Assembly (NCBI GenBank): GCA_017558545.1
Contig: JAFYUG010000263.1
Span: 1-5,623 of the forward strand
Reading direction: 5' to 3'
DNA from: Oscillospiraceae bacterium
Lineage (GTDB): Bacteria > Bacillota > Clostridia > Oscillospirales > Oscillospiraceae
DNA: 5,623 nt
A program made the translations under genes and the position numbers. The stretch's first letter is position 1. Each line of letters opens with the position of its first letter. Of this stretch, positions 1-5,623 are shown one piece after another. The notes beneath the pieces are model-generated. The model saw only the letters and a list, made by a program, of their open reading frames with translations. It made no database searches and was not told the DNA's origin.

Positions 1-1667
1 CCGGCGATAAGCATATGGGGCAGCTTGGCAATATTGCCGCAGATGCAGTTGCCGCCGATATCCTTGCCGATGGCAAAGGTCAGCTTGCTGCCGGCCTTGC
101 GGAATGCATCGCTCTCCAGCACCTCGCTGAGGTATACCATGGAAACGATCTTGTTGGGAACTTCAATGCCAACAGTTGCAATCATATCGGGAATGGGGGC
201 AATGCGAACGCCGCTGACGCCAAGAGCAAGGGCAAGGTCGCCAGCAAGGTTTGTAATCTTGCTGAGCTTAACGCCTGCTTCCAGCTCAATATCATAGCGG
301 GTGACGGTGGGGCCACGAGTTATGTCAACTATGCTGGCATTTACACCGAAGGAATTGAGGGTGGCCTGCAATCTCTCTCTGTTGATGGCCATTTCCTCTC
401 TGCCATCGGCGGCAACGCCGCTGCGACCTTTGAGGAGTTCAATGGGAGGATAGCAATATTCGCCGTTAGCTTCGGCATTTTTCTCTTCAACGGCTCTTGC
501 CACCTCGTTGGATTCTCTCTGAATCTCTGCCTCGGCGGCGGCTTTTTTGCTTATCCTGGGAGTGGGGGCAGGCTGAATTATCTTAACGCGCTCGTTTTCA
601 GCCTCGCTGCTCTTGATTTCAACGGGCTCAACGCCGGCTATTTCAGCAGCTTCCTCAACGGTGAGGGGCTTAACATTCTCCGTGGGCATAGGGGGAGCGG
701 GATAGCTCACGGCGGGCTTAACGGAGGTTTCGCGCTGGGGAATATCCTCGGCAAAAATCTGACCGGGAGTTTTAACACCGGGCTTTTTATTGAAAAATCC
801 CTTGCGGGGAACATCAACCTCAACGAAGGGCTCTTCCTCGTCCATGGGAATATCTATGGCCTTGCTGCGGGATACGGGCATGGGCTCAGCCTTGGGAGCT
901 TCGGCGCGAGTTTCGGGAAGAGGCTTATGCTTCTTCTCCTTCATGATTTTATGGGCGGAATTATCGGGATCGGCAAAGAGAGGGGGATCATCGTCCTCAT
1001 CCTCGGGAATATACATATCCTTTTCCTTCCTGCGACCTTTGCCAAAGAGCATGGCAGGGGTAATGCGGAAGGACACCATGAAGAATATAAGACCCAAAAA
1101 CAGCAGCACGGGCACAGCGCCCCATACGCTTACAAGAAGCTCAAGACCAACGGCCAGAAAACCGGAAATGAGGCCGCCGCCAAGCATGGCCTTGCCCTCG
1201 TTATACATGGTCTGGAATGCAACTCCGAAACGGTTGAAGTCGGGCTCATATTTGGCAAAGAAAAGATGACCCAGCGCGCCAATGATAACAGCCAGCAGGA
1301 GAAGGCAGATAACTCTGGCCTTAACGGGTCTGCCTCTATGGAAAAGCAGAACTATGGCGCAGACAAGGAGCACGGGAGGCAGCAGATAATAGCCATAGCC
1401 TATGAAGCCCTTTATGCTGCCGCAGATATATGTGATGAATATGGCATCAACATCGAAGTAGCCAATGGCGCAGAAAAAGCCCAAAAACAGACATACTATG
1501 CCCCACACTTCCCTTTTGAATCGGAAGGAGCTTTCCTGAGCGCTATGATTGCCGGACTTCTTGGTGGAAGAAGCCTTGGATGCAGAAGACTTTGCTCCGC
1601 TTTTGGAGCCGGTCTTGGATGCAGATTTGGTGGAGGACTTTCCTCCGGAGCTTGCTTTAGAAGCCAT
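1..1667 (-). CDS. ftsK: FtsK/SpoIIIE-family DNA translocase, N-terminal 555 residues (3' end cut by window edge)
   Basis: This is a membrane-anchored, ATP-driven double-stranded DNA pump that clears chromosomes from the division or sporulation septum. The order seen is: a Ser/Lys-rich basic cytoplasmic tail (residues 1-50); a 4TM-type membrane domain with hydrophobic segments near 57-72, 93-111, 117-137 and 163-200; and a long Pro- and charge-rich linker (about 205-400) with an acidic EDEDDD run at 222-227. The motor begins with YCYPP (403-407), then GPTVTRYD (452-459), GIEVPN, GKDI (534-537) and PHMLIA (550-555). The last motif directly precedes the Walker A loop in this family, so the P-loop and remaining motor lie beyond base 1. 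The start is ATG at 1667, with SD GAGGTGAT 5 nt upstream; it follows uppP by 11 nt, suggesting translational coupling. The family is certain. Whether it is the vegetative FtsK or the sporulation SpoIIIE cannot be told here. Confidence 0.96.
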   Translation of the reverse strand, partial: MASKASSGGKSSTKSASKTGSKSGAKSSASKASSTKKSGNHSAQESSFRFKREVWGIVCLFLGFFCAIGYFDVDAIFITYICGSIKGFIGYGYYLLPPVLLVCAIVLLFHRGRPVKARVICLLLLAVIIGALGHLFFAKYEPDFNRFGVAFQTMYNEGKAMLGGGLISGFLAVGLELLVSVWGAVPVLLFLGLIFFMVSFRITPAMLFGKGRRKEKDMYIPEDEDDDPPLFADPDNSAHKIMKEKKHKPLPETRAEAPKAEPMPVSRSKAIDIPMDEEEPFVEVDVPRKGFFNKKPGVKTPGQIFAEDIPQRETSVKPAVSYPAPPMPTENVKPLTVEEAAEIAGVEPVEIKSSEAENERVKIIQPAPTPRISKKAAAEAEIQRESNEVARAVEEKNAEANGEYCYPPIELLKGRSGVAADGREEMAINRERLQATLNSFGVNASIVDITRGPTVTRYDIELEAGVKLSKITNLAGDLALALGVSGVRIAPIPDMIATVGIEVPNKIVSMVYLSEVLESDAFRKAGSKLTFAIGKDIGGNCICGNIAKLPHMLIA

Positions 1668-1672
1668 TAAAA

Positions 1673-1680
1673 ATCACCTC
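1673..1680 (-). promoter_or_regulatory. Shine-Dalgarno of the ftsK gene, overlapping the uppP stop codon
   Basis: GAGGTGAT on the minus strand matches eight consecutive bases of the SD consensus AGGAGGTGATC, 5 nt before the ATG. The uppP TGA (1681-1679) shares its last two bases with this site, so ribosomes finishing uppP sit directly on the ftsK initiation region. Confidence 0.85.
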
Positions 1681-2518
1681 AAAGTACAAAAGTGAGAATG
1701 ATGGTGGCGATACCAACTATCCAGCAATAGAAGGCAAAGCCGCCAAAGCGACCCTTCTGGGAGATATAGCGAAGGAGCATAAGGCAGAGATAACCGGAAA
1801 CGGCGGCAACCAGCATACCCACAAGATACATGGGCATCAGGGAAGTGTCTATTCCCGCCTCAACAGCATCGGCAATGGAGAGAATGTTTGCACCCAAAAT
1901 GGCGGGGATGGAGAGCAGGAAGCTGAACTTAACGGCAAAGCGGCGATCAAGACCGGTGGCGATACCGGCGGTGATGGTGGAGCCGGAGCGGGATACACCG
2001 GGAACGGTGGCTATTGCCTGAAAAACGCCAATGATAAGAGCATCTTTGATGGTCATATTCTTTTCGGTTTTGTTTCTGCGGGGCAGACGGTCGGAAATAA
2101 ACAAAAGTGTGCCGCAGAAAAGAAGGGCAAAGCCTATGAACATGGTGTTGTTATAAAGAGCCTCAACCTTATCCTTGAAGGGCAGAATGAGGAAGAGAGG
2201 CAGAGTTCCGAAGAACATCATAACCAAAAGTCTGACGGCGGGATATTTTTTCTTCTCACCGGGAACGGGATGACCGACAGTTTTTATGTAAACTATTCCT
2301 TCGGTGATTATGGCGTAAATATCGCGGCGGTAGAAGATGCAGACAGCAAGCAAGGTTGCCAAATGGAGCAAAAGGTCAAAGAAAACATGACCGCCATCTT
2401 CAAGAGTATTGAGCCCAAGAAAGTTTTGGAATATGGAAAGGTGGCCTGAGCTTGATATGGGCAAAAACTCGGCAACACCCTGAACAAGGCCAAGAAAGGC
2501 TGCAGATAGGTAAGACAT
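1679..2518 (-). CDS. uppP: Undecaprenyl-diphosphate phosphatase UppP (BacA)
   Basis: This integral membrane enzyme dephosphorylates undecaprenyl diphosphate to the monophosphate carrier lipid used for peptidoglycan and other wall polymers. Overproduction of this family gives bacitracin resistance. The 279 residues match the usual length of about 270. Both signature regions are present: the (E/Q)xxxE motif QGVAE (Q13, E17) running into FLPISSSGHL with H26, and the PGxSRSxxT motif at 173-181 with R177. The rest is a series of hydrophobic helices with short charged loops, as expected for a polytopic protein. The start is the ATG at 2518, with GGAGG 7 nt upstream; the protein then opens with MSYLSAAFLG, normal for the family. 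An open frame runs upstream to a TTG at 2563 but adds 15 residues not needed by the family and contains the SD itself. It appears to form an operon with the downstream translocase. Confidence 0.97.
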   Translation of the reverse strand: MSYLSAAFLGLVQGVAEFLPISSSGHLSIFQNFLGLNTLEDGGHVFFDLLLHLATLLAVCIFYRRDIYAIITEGIVYIKTVGHPVPGEKKKYPAVRLLVMMFFGTLPLFLILPFKDKVEALYNNTMFIGFALLFCGTLLFISDRLPRRNKTEKNMTIKDALIIGVFQAIATVPGVSRSGSTITAGIATGLDRRFAVKFSFLLSIPAILGANILSIADAVEAGIDTSLMPMYLVGMLVAAVSGYLCLMLLRYISQKGRFGGFAFYCWIVGIATIILTFVL

Positions 2519-2525
2519 GGGTATT

Positions 2526-2530
2526 CCTCC
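2526..2530 (-). promoter_or_regulatory. Shine-Dalgarno of uppP, fixes the start at 2518
   Basis: GGAGG on the minus strand lies 7 nt before the ATG at 2518. This decides between that ATG and the in-frame TTG at 2563. The site is fused to the third copy of a TATATTGG repeat (TATATTGGAGG). Confidence 0.85.
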
Positions 2531-2567
2531 AATATATAAAATTACCAATATACAATTAACCAATATA
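2529..2567 (-). repeat. Three TATATTGG direct repeats in the uppP leader
   Basis: On the minus strand TATATTGG occurs at 2567-2560, 2552-2545 and 2536-2529, spaced 15 and 16 bp apart. The first two copies are followed by T and AATT-like sequence, so the similarity is wider than the core octamer. The array sits between the likely -10 and the SD, so it would be at the transcription start and in the 5' leader. The function is unknown: protein-binding repeats, leader structure, or a decayed tandem duplication are all possible. Confidence 0.6.
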
Positions 2568-2595
2568 TATTATCACAATTTTACCCAAAGTACAA
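2567..2595 (-). promoter_or_regulatory. Candidate sigma-A promoter for uppP-ftsK
   Basis: The minus strand has TGTGATAAT (2577-2569), an extended -10 (TGn plus GATAAT, five of six to TATAAT). A weak -35 candidate TTGTAC (2595-2590) lies 15 nt upstream of GATAAT, or 17 nt upstream of an overlapping TAATAT. Transcription would begin near 2560, giving a leader of about 40 nt. The location, in AT-rich DNA in front of the uppP SD, supports the call; the -35 is poor. Confidence 0.45.
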
Positions 2596-2618
2596 GTAAA
2601 CTTAGATATAAAGTTTAC
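2596..2618. promoter_or_regulatory. Perfect 8-bp inverted repeat, possible operator upstream of uppP
   Basis: GTAAACTT (2596-2603) and AAGTTTAC (2611-2618) are perfect reverse complements separated by 7 nt. The dyad abuts the -35 candidate of the uppP promoter, a typical position for a dimeric regulator. It has no following T-run, so it does not look like a terminator. I do not recognise the regulator; the arms resemble BirA half-sites in GTAAAC/GTTTAC, but the spacing is too short for that. Confidence 0.4.
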
Positions 2619-2645
2619 ATAATTTTTATGTCGCATTTATAGATA

Positions 2646-2679
2646 ATCGCCCGGACAAAATAACATCTGCCCAAGCGAT
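2646..2679 (-). terminator. 12-bp hairpin after the clpP-like gene, possible weak terminator
   Basis: Minus-strand RNA can pair ATCGCTTGGGCA with TGTCCGGGCGAT over 12 bp (three G-U pairs) around a 10-nt loop, starting 10 nt after the stop codon. As plus-strand RNA the three G-U pairs become A-C mismatches, so the structure belongs to the minus-strand transcript. No U-tract follows (TATCTATAAATG), so it is either a poor intrinsic terminator or a 3'-end protecting stem. Confidence 0.45.
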
Positions 2680-2688
2680 AATGGTTTA

Positions 2689-3339
2689 TTAGCTATCCTT
2701 CCCTATTTCTCCGCGGAGATACTCAAGAGCATCCCCAAGAGTTCCAAGCGCATCTATAATCCCCACTTCTACGGCTTCGCGTCCTCCCAGCACAGTACCC
2801 ACATCGTTGGCCATATTTTTTCTGCCATGCATAAGGCAGCGAAGTTTTTCCCGGGAAATAGCGGAGTGGGAGGACACAAAATCCAGTATTCTGTCCTCTA
2901 TCATGGAAAAATAGTTATAGGTCTCCTCCGTGCCAATAACAAGTCCCGTTAATCTGACGGGGTGAACTGTCATGGCGGCGGTGGTACTGATGAAGCTGCG
3001 CCTTGCCGCCGCAGCCAAGGGCACGCCTATGCTATGGCTTCCGCCGAGGACAAGGCTGGCCGTGGGCTTGCTCATTCCCGCGATAAGCTCCGCAAGGCCA
3101 AGTCCCGCGTCCACATCTCCGCCTGCGGTGTTCACAAGAAAAAGTACCCCTTTTACGGATGGGTCTTCCTCCATGCTCACAAGCAGAGGCATAAGGTGTT
3201 CATACTTCGTTGTTTTTGTGTCTTCGGGCAATATTTGGTGGCCTTCAATTTGGCCTATTATGGTTACACATCGCACCCCTTCCCACATCGAAAGTGGAGT
3301 GCCCAGTTCTTTTATCATTTCTTCGTTATTATTTTCCAA
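2689..3339 (-). CDS. TepA-type ClpP-like serine protease
   Basis: This 216-residue protein belongs to the ClpP/crotonase-fold peptidases and looks like the TepA (YmfB) branch found next to spoIIIE in Firmicutes, not the main ClpP of the ClpXP/ClpCP machines. Visible landmarks: NTAGGDVDAGLGLAE (70-84), equal to the ClpP NSPGG substrate strand; GGSHSIGVPLA (99-109) with nucleophile S103; MTVHPVRLTG (123-132) with H126; and NDVGTVLGGREAVEVGIID (178-196). In the last, D179 is the best third-triad candidate, two residues further from the terminal IID than in ClpP. There is no signal peptide or membrane helix, so it should be cytoplasmic. The start is TTG at 3339 with GGGGG 9 nt upstream; an ATG seven codons later is an alternative without an obvious SD. 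In B. subtilis the homologue was reported to aid protein translocation. The substrate here is unknown. Confidence 0.88.
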   Translation of the reverse strand: MENNNEEMIKELGTPLSMWEGVRCVTIIGQIEGHQILPEDTKTTKYEHLMPLLVSMEEDPSVKGVLFLVNTAGGDVDAGLGLAELIAGMSKPTASLVLGGSHSIGVPLAAAARRSFISTTAAMTVHPVRLTGLVIGTEETYNYFSMIEDRILDFVSSHSAISREKLRCLMHGRKNMANDVGTVLGGREAVEVGIIDALGTLGDALEYLRGEIGKDS

Positions 3340-3411
3340 AGCATTTATCCCCCATGAGTTTTAATTTTATTTTGGCTTATATATGCCCCTTTATGCTCAA
3401 AAATTAAAAAC
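3340..3411 (-). promoter_or_regulatory. AT-rich leader of the clpP-like gene with weak promoter candidate
   Basis: The minus strand carries a -10-like TATATA (3383-3378) about 39 nt upstream of the TTG start, with only TTAATT/TAATTT-like sequence 17-18 nt further up as a -35. GGGGG at 3353-3349 is the SD. The strong terminator just upstream means this gene probably needs its own promoter here, but the sequence match is poor and an alternative sigma factor cannot be excluded. Confidence 0.25.
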
Positions 3412-3414
3412 ATG

Positions 3415-3449
3415 AGAAAACCGCCGAGGAATAATCCTCAGCGGTTTTT
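3415..3449 (-). terminator. Rho-independent terminator closing the sua5-coaE/aminopeptidase operon
   Basis: AACCGCTGAGGA and TCCTCGGCGGTT (minus-strand reading, 3446-3419) form a 12-bp stem with one G-U pair and a TTAT loop, followed by TTTTCTC. The opposite strand gives the same stem followed by TTTTT, so it could act in both directions. It begins 19 nt after the aminopeptidase stop codon. Confidence 0.92.
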
Positions 3450-3465
3450 ATGTAGTTATGTTAAC

Positions 3466-4848
3466 TTAGTTATCGTATACAGCCTTTACGCCCTTATAGG
3501 TCATATAGGTATCGAACTTGGAAACAAGCTCGAAGGGGGCATGCATGCTGAGAACGGGAACGCCTGCATCGATGGTTGCGATATTGCGGCGGCTCATGAA
3601 GAGAGCGACGGTGCCGCCACCGCCCTGGTCAACCTTACCAAGGGTGCCCATCTGCCATACGACATTATGGTCATCGAAAATCTTTCTCAGCTTGCCAACA
3701 GTTTCGGCGTCGGCATCGTTGGTGCCGCCCTTGCCGCCTCTGCCGGTGAACTTGAGAATGCCCATGCCGTAGTTAGCCTTGGCATTGGAACGCTTTTCGC
3801 TGATTTCTGCGAACATGGGGTCATAGGCGTTGCAGACGTCTGCGCTCAGGCAGAAGCTGTTTGCAAAGCAATGGCGCAGCTTTACGCCCTGAGCATCGCA
3901 GAGATCTTCAACGAAGCACTCAAAGGCCTGGCTCTGCATACCGGAAGTGCCCTCAGAGCCGATTTCTTCCTTGTCGGCAAGGATGCAAACGGCGGTGCGC
4001 TCGGGCTCATTGGTATCGATGATGGCCTTCAGCTCGCAGTAGGAGCAGACACGGTCATCATGGCCGTAGCCACCAACGAAGGAGCGGTCGAGACCGATAT
4101 CGCGGGTATTATATGCGGGAACGGCCTGAATTTCGGCGGAGAGGAAGTCCTCTTCGGTAATGCCGTAGCTATCATGGAGCATGCTCATAATGGCCAGCTT
4201 AACGCGGTCGCTGCCTTCATCGTCATAGGGGATGGAGCCAAGAAGAATGTTCATTTTCTCAGCAGCAATAATGTCCATTGCGCCCTTGCTCAGCTGGTCT
4301 TTTGCAAGGTGGGGCAGAACATCGGTGATGCAGAACTGGGGATCTCCCTCTTCGCGGCCGATGGAGATTTCAACGCTCTCGCCATTTTTGAGGCTTACTA
4401 CGCCGTGAAGCTCAAGGGGAACAGTGAGCCACTGATACTTCTTGATGCCGCCATAATAATGGGTGCGGAAATAGGCAAACTCGCTATCCTCGTGGAGGGG
4501 AATCTGCTTGAGGTCAAGGCGGGGAGCATCGATATGGGCAGCGGCAATGTTAATGCCTTCAGCAAGGCTCTTCTTGCCGATAACGGCCAGCAGCAGGCTC
4601 TTGCCGCGGTTGTTGCGGTAGAGCTTCATGCCGGGCTTAACTTCCATGCCGTAGGTATAGGGCACGAAGCCTGCCTCTTCGGCAAGGCGCACAGCTTCCT
4701 TAACGGCCAGGCGCTCGGTTCTTGCAGCATCAAGATAGTTTTTATAGCCTTCGCAGAACTCCTCAAGAGCAATGCGCTCGGCGGTATCTATGACATCATA
4801 GCCATTCTTCTGTTCATAAAAAAGGTTCTCTCTCATATTATCTGACAT
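3466..4848 (-). CDS. M18-family zinc aminopeptidase
   Basis: A metallo-aminopeptidase of family M18 (aspartyl aminopeptidase / yeast Ape1 group) that removes N-terminal residues, often acidic ones, from peptides; it is cytosolic and the family forms large dodecamers. Expected metal and catalytic residues are all visible: H105 in AAHIDAPRLDL, the bridging Asp in GGYGHDDRVCSY (D264 or D265), E294-E295 in DKEEIGSEG, D337 in SADVCNAYDP and H436 in SMHAPFEL. The 460-residue length is normal for bacterial members and there is no signal peptide. Start ATG at 4848 has GGAGG 9 nt upstream, and the gene overlaps the preceding coaE reading frame by 11 nt, implying one transcript and coupled translation. 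A second ATG at codon 5 is a less likely start. Codon use is strongly biased: the reverse-complement register stays open along nearly the whole gene. Exact residue preference cannot be read from sequence. Confidence 0.95.
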   Translation of the reverse strand: MSDNMRENLFYEQKNGYDVIDTAERIALEEFCEGYKNYLDAARTERLAVKEAVRLAEEAGFVPYTYGMEVKPGMKLYRNNRGKSLLLAVIGKKSLAEGINIAAAHIDAPRLDLKQIPLHEDSEFAYFRTHYYGGIKKYQWLTVPLELHGVVSLKNGESVEISIGREEGDPQFCITDVLPHLAKDQLSKGAMDIIAAEKMNILLGSIPYDDEGSDRVKLAIMSMLHDSYGITEEDFLSAEIQAVPAYNTRDIGLDRSFVGGYGHDDRVCSYCELKAIIDTNEPERTAVCILADKEEIGSEGTSGMQSQAFECFVEDLCDAQGVKLRHCFANSFCLSADVCNAYDPMFAEISEKRSNAKANYGMGILKFTGRGGKGGTNDADAETVGKLRKIFDDHNVVWQMGTLGKVDQGGGGTVALFMSRRNIATIDAGVPVLSMHAPFELVSKFDTYMTYKGVKAVYDN

Positions 4849-5623
4849 TTTTCAGTACCTCCGTGAAAAATTTTTTACACACACTTTCGAATTCCTCCCG
4901 ACTGCCCCCATTATGCAGAGTATAATCGCAGTTTTCCTCGAAATACTCATTGGGGTGTTGGGCGGCTATGCGGTTTCTGGCATACTCTTCGGTAATGCCC
5001 TCCCGCTTGAGAAGCCTTTGCACTCTATCCTCCGTGGGAGCCGTTATGGCCACATTGAAAACAGTGCGCTTGGCAAATGCGCCATCCAAAAGAGCGATGG
5101 CATCTATGGCGGCAAGCTTTCCGCCTGACATAGCGTGGCGTTCAAGGCGATCAGCCATTTCCGCGCTGACGTATTTATGGGTTATCCTGCTTAAATCCTT
5201 CAAAGCCTCGGGAGAGGAAAATACCACCGCCCCAAGAGCTTTTCTATCCAAAGTTCCGTCCTTATACACATTGCCGAAGCGCTCTTCAAGCTCCTGACGC
5301 ATCTCCGCACTTTCGCGGCAGAGAGTGTGGTAAACCTCGTCGGCATCCACAATAAGAGCGCCCATATCCTTCAGCACATTCAGCGCCGTGGTCTTGCCGC
5401 AGCCGCTGCCTCCGGTTATGCCCACAATTTCCATGCTGTCTGCAAGGGCGCGGGCAATTTCACTTTCGGGCAATGCTCCCTGACGGAGAATTTTATAAGG
5501 TGCAGAGGACATATCTATAATGGTGGACTCAAGTCCTATGCCGCACTGACCGCCATCAATGACAGCATCAATGCTGCCATCGAAATATTCCATAACCTTT
5601 TCCGCGGTTTTGGGGCTGGGCTC
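4838..5623 (-). CDS. coaE: Sua5/YrdC threonylcarbamoyl-AMP synthase C-terminus fused to dephospho-CoA kinase (5' end cut)
   Basis: The frame is open from the window edge. The first 63 visible residues are the C-terminal end of a Sua5/TsaC (YrdC) domain, which makes threonylcarbamoyl-AMP for tRNA t6A37: EPSPKTAEKV, IDGG, the diagnostic GLESTIID (30-37) and ILRQGA. Without stop or linker it continues at M64 into a full-size CoaE (198 residues), which phosphorylates dephospho-CoA to CoA. CoaE features are the P-loop GGSGCGKTT (71-79), the DADEVYH stretch, DGTLDRKALGAVVFSSPEAL, ITHKY, and the lid region with RLLKREGITEEYARNRIAAQ. The usual HP is HK and the usual PLLFE is IALLD, probably subfamily variation. 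The ATG at the junction (5434) has no SD in the preceding 25 nt, which argues for a real fusion over a separate coaE start. The 3' end overlaps the aminopeptidase gene by 11 nt and contains its SD. Confidence 0.9.
   Translation of the reverse strand, partial: EPSPKTAEKVMEYFDGSIDAVIDGGQCGIGLESTIIDMSSAPYKILRQGALPESEIARALADSMEIVGITGGSGCGKTTALNVLKDMGALIVDADEVYHTLCRESAEMRQELEERFGNVYKDGTLDRKALGAVVFSSPEALKDLSRITHKYVSAEMADRLERHAMSGGKLAAIDAIALLDGAFAKRTVFNVAITAPTEDRVQRLLKREGITEEYARNRIAAQHPNEYFEENCDYTLHNGGSREEFESVCKKFFTEVLKNVR
4858..4862 (-). promoter_or_regulatory. Shine-Dalgarno of the M18 aminopeptidase, inside coaE
   Basis: GGAGG on the minus strand lies 9 nt before the ATG at 4848 and within the last codons of the coaE frame, marking the two genes as translationally linked. 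Confidence 0.8.

Noticed and set aside
15..1670. 551-codon plus-strand open frame
   Set aside because: It is the exact reverse-complement register of ftsK, its translation is Gly/Ala/Leu/Asn-rich with no recognisable domain, and the minus strand gives clear FtsK motifs.
2519..2563. 15-residue N-terminal extension of UppP from a TTG at 2563
   Set aside because: The GGAGG site lies inside the extension, 7 nt before the ATG at 2518, and UppP proteins normally begin near that ATG. The TTG also lies too close to the predicted transcription start.
2617..2631. Short palindrome ACATAA-TTT-TTATGT
   Set aside because: Six A/T-rich base pairs in very AT-rich DNA are expected by chance; no clear link to a promoter or transcript end.
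3371..3400. Sporulation sigma factor promoter (CATATATA / GCATA-like words) before the clpP-like gene
   Set aside because: The words are present but the spacing does not fit sigma-E, F or G consensus promoters.
2962..3407. Plus-strand open frames of 65-131 codons over the clpP-like gene and its leader
   Set aside because: Shadows of the minus-strand gene in other registers; no SD or family motif.
3412..4845. 477-codon plus-strand open frame
   Set aside because: It mirrors the M18 aminopeptidase gene codon for codon, starts inside the terminator hairpin, and has no family motif.
4838..5434. Separate coaE gene starting at the ATG at 5434
   Set aside because: The Sua5 frame runs straight through, and there is no SD in the 25 nt upstream of this ATG; kept only as an alternative.

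Overview
The window reads as chromosomal DNA of a low-to-mid GC Gram-positive bacterium, most likely a Clostridia member of the Oscillospiraceae/Ruminococcaceae type. Reasons: strong Shine-Dalgarno sequences matching the 16S tail (one is GAGGTGAT), a SpoIIIE-like translocase close to a TepA-type ClpP homologue (tepA and spoIIIE are neighbours in Bacillus subtilis), a short Clostridia-style M18 aminopeptidase, and a divergent CoaE sequence style. The lineage is an inference from protein style. All five genes lie on the minus strand, so transcription runs from high to low coordinates. No RNA gene, insertion sequence, CRISPR array or prophage was seen.

Upstream block (5623 to 3466): the 3' part of a gene encoding the C-terminal end of a Sua5/YrdC threonylcarbamoyl-AMP synthase fused in frame to a complete dephospho-CoA kinase (CoaE). 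It overlaps by 11 nt an M18-family aminopeptidase gene. The block closes with a strong Rho-independent terminator at about 3415-3449. It combines tRNA t6A modification, the last step of CoA synthesis and peptide turnover.

Middle (3465 to 2519): a short AT-rich intergenic stretch with a weak promoter candidate, then a TepA/ClpP-like serine protease gene starting at TTG. A 170-bp AT-rich intergenic region follows. It holds a hairpin that pairs fully only as minus-strand RNA, an 8-bp inverted repeat with a 7-nt spacer, a likely extended -10 promoter, and three TATATTGG direct repeats running into the next ribosome binding site.

Downstream block (2518 to 1): uppP (undecaprenyl-diphosphate phosphatase) followed after 11 nt by an ftsK/spoIIIE-type DNA translocase. 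The window cuts the translocase one residue into the motor's P-loop approach, so Walker A and the rest of the motor are off the edge. This pair couples cell-wall lipid carrier recycling with chromosome segregation at the septum.

The content is mainly housekeeping. I see no evidence for a wholly new system. The most noteworthy items are the Sua5-CoaE fusion and the dense unexplained signal architecture in front of uppP.
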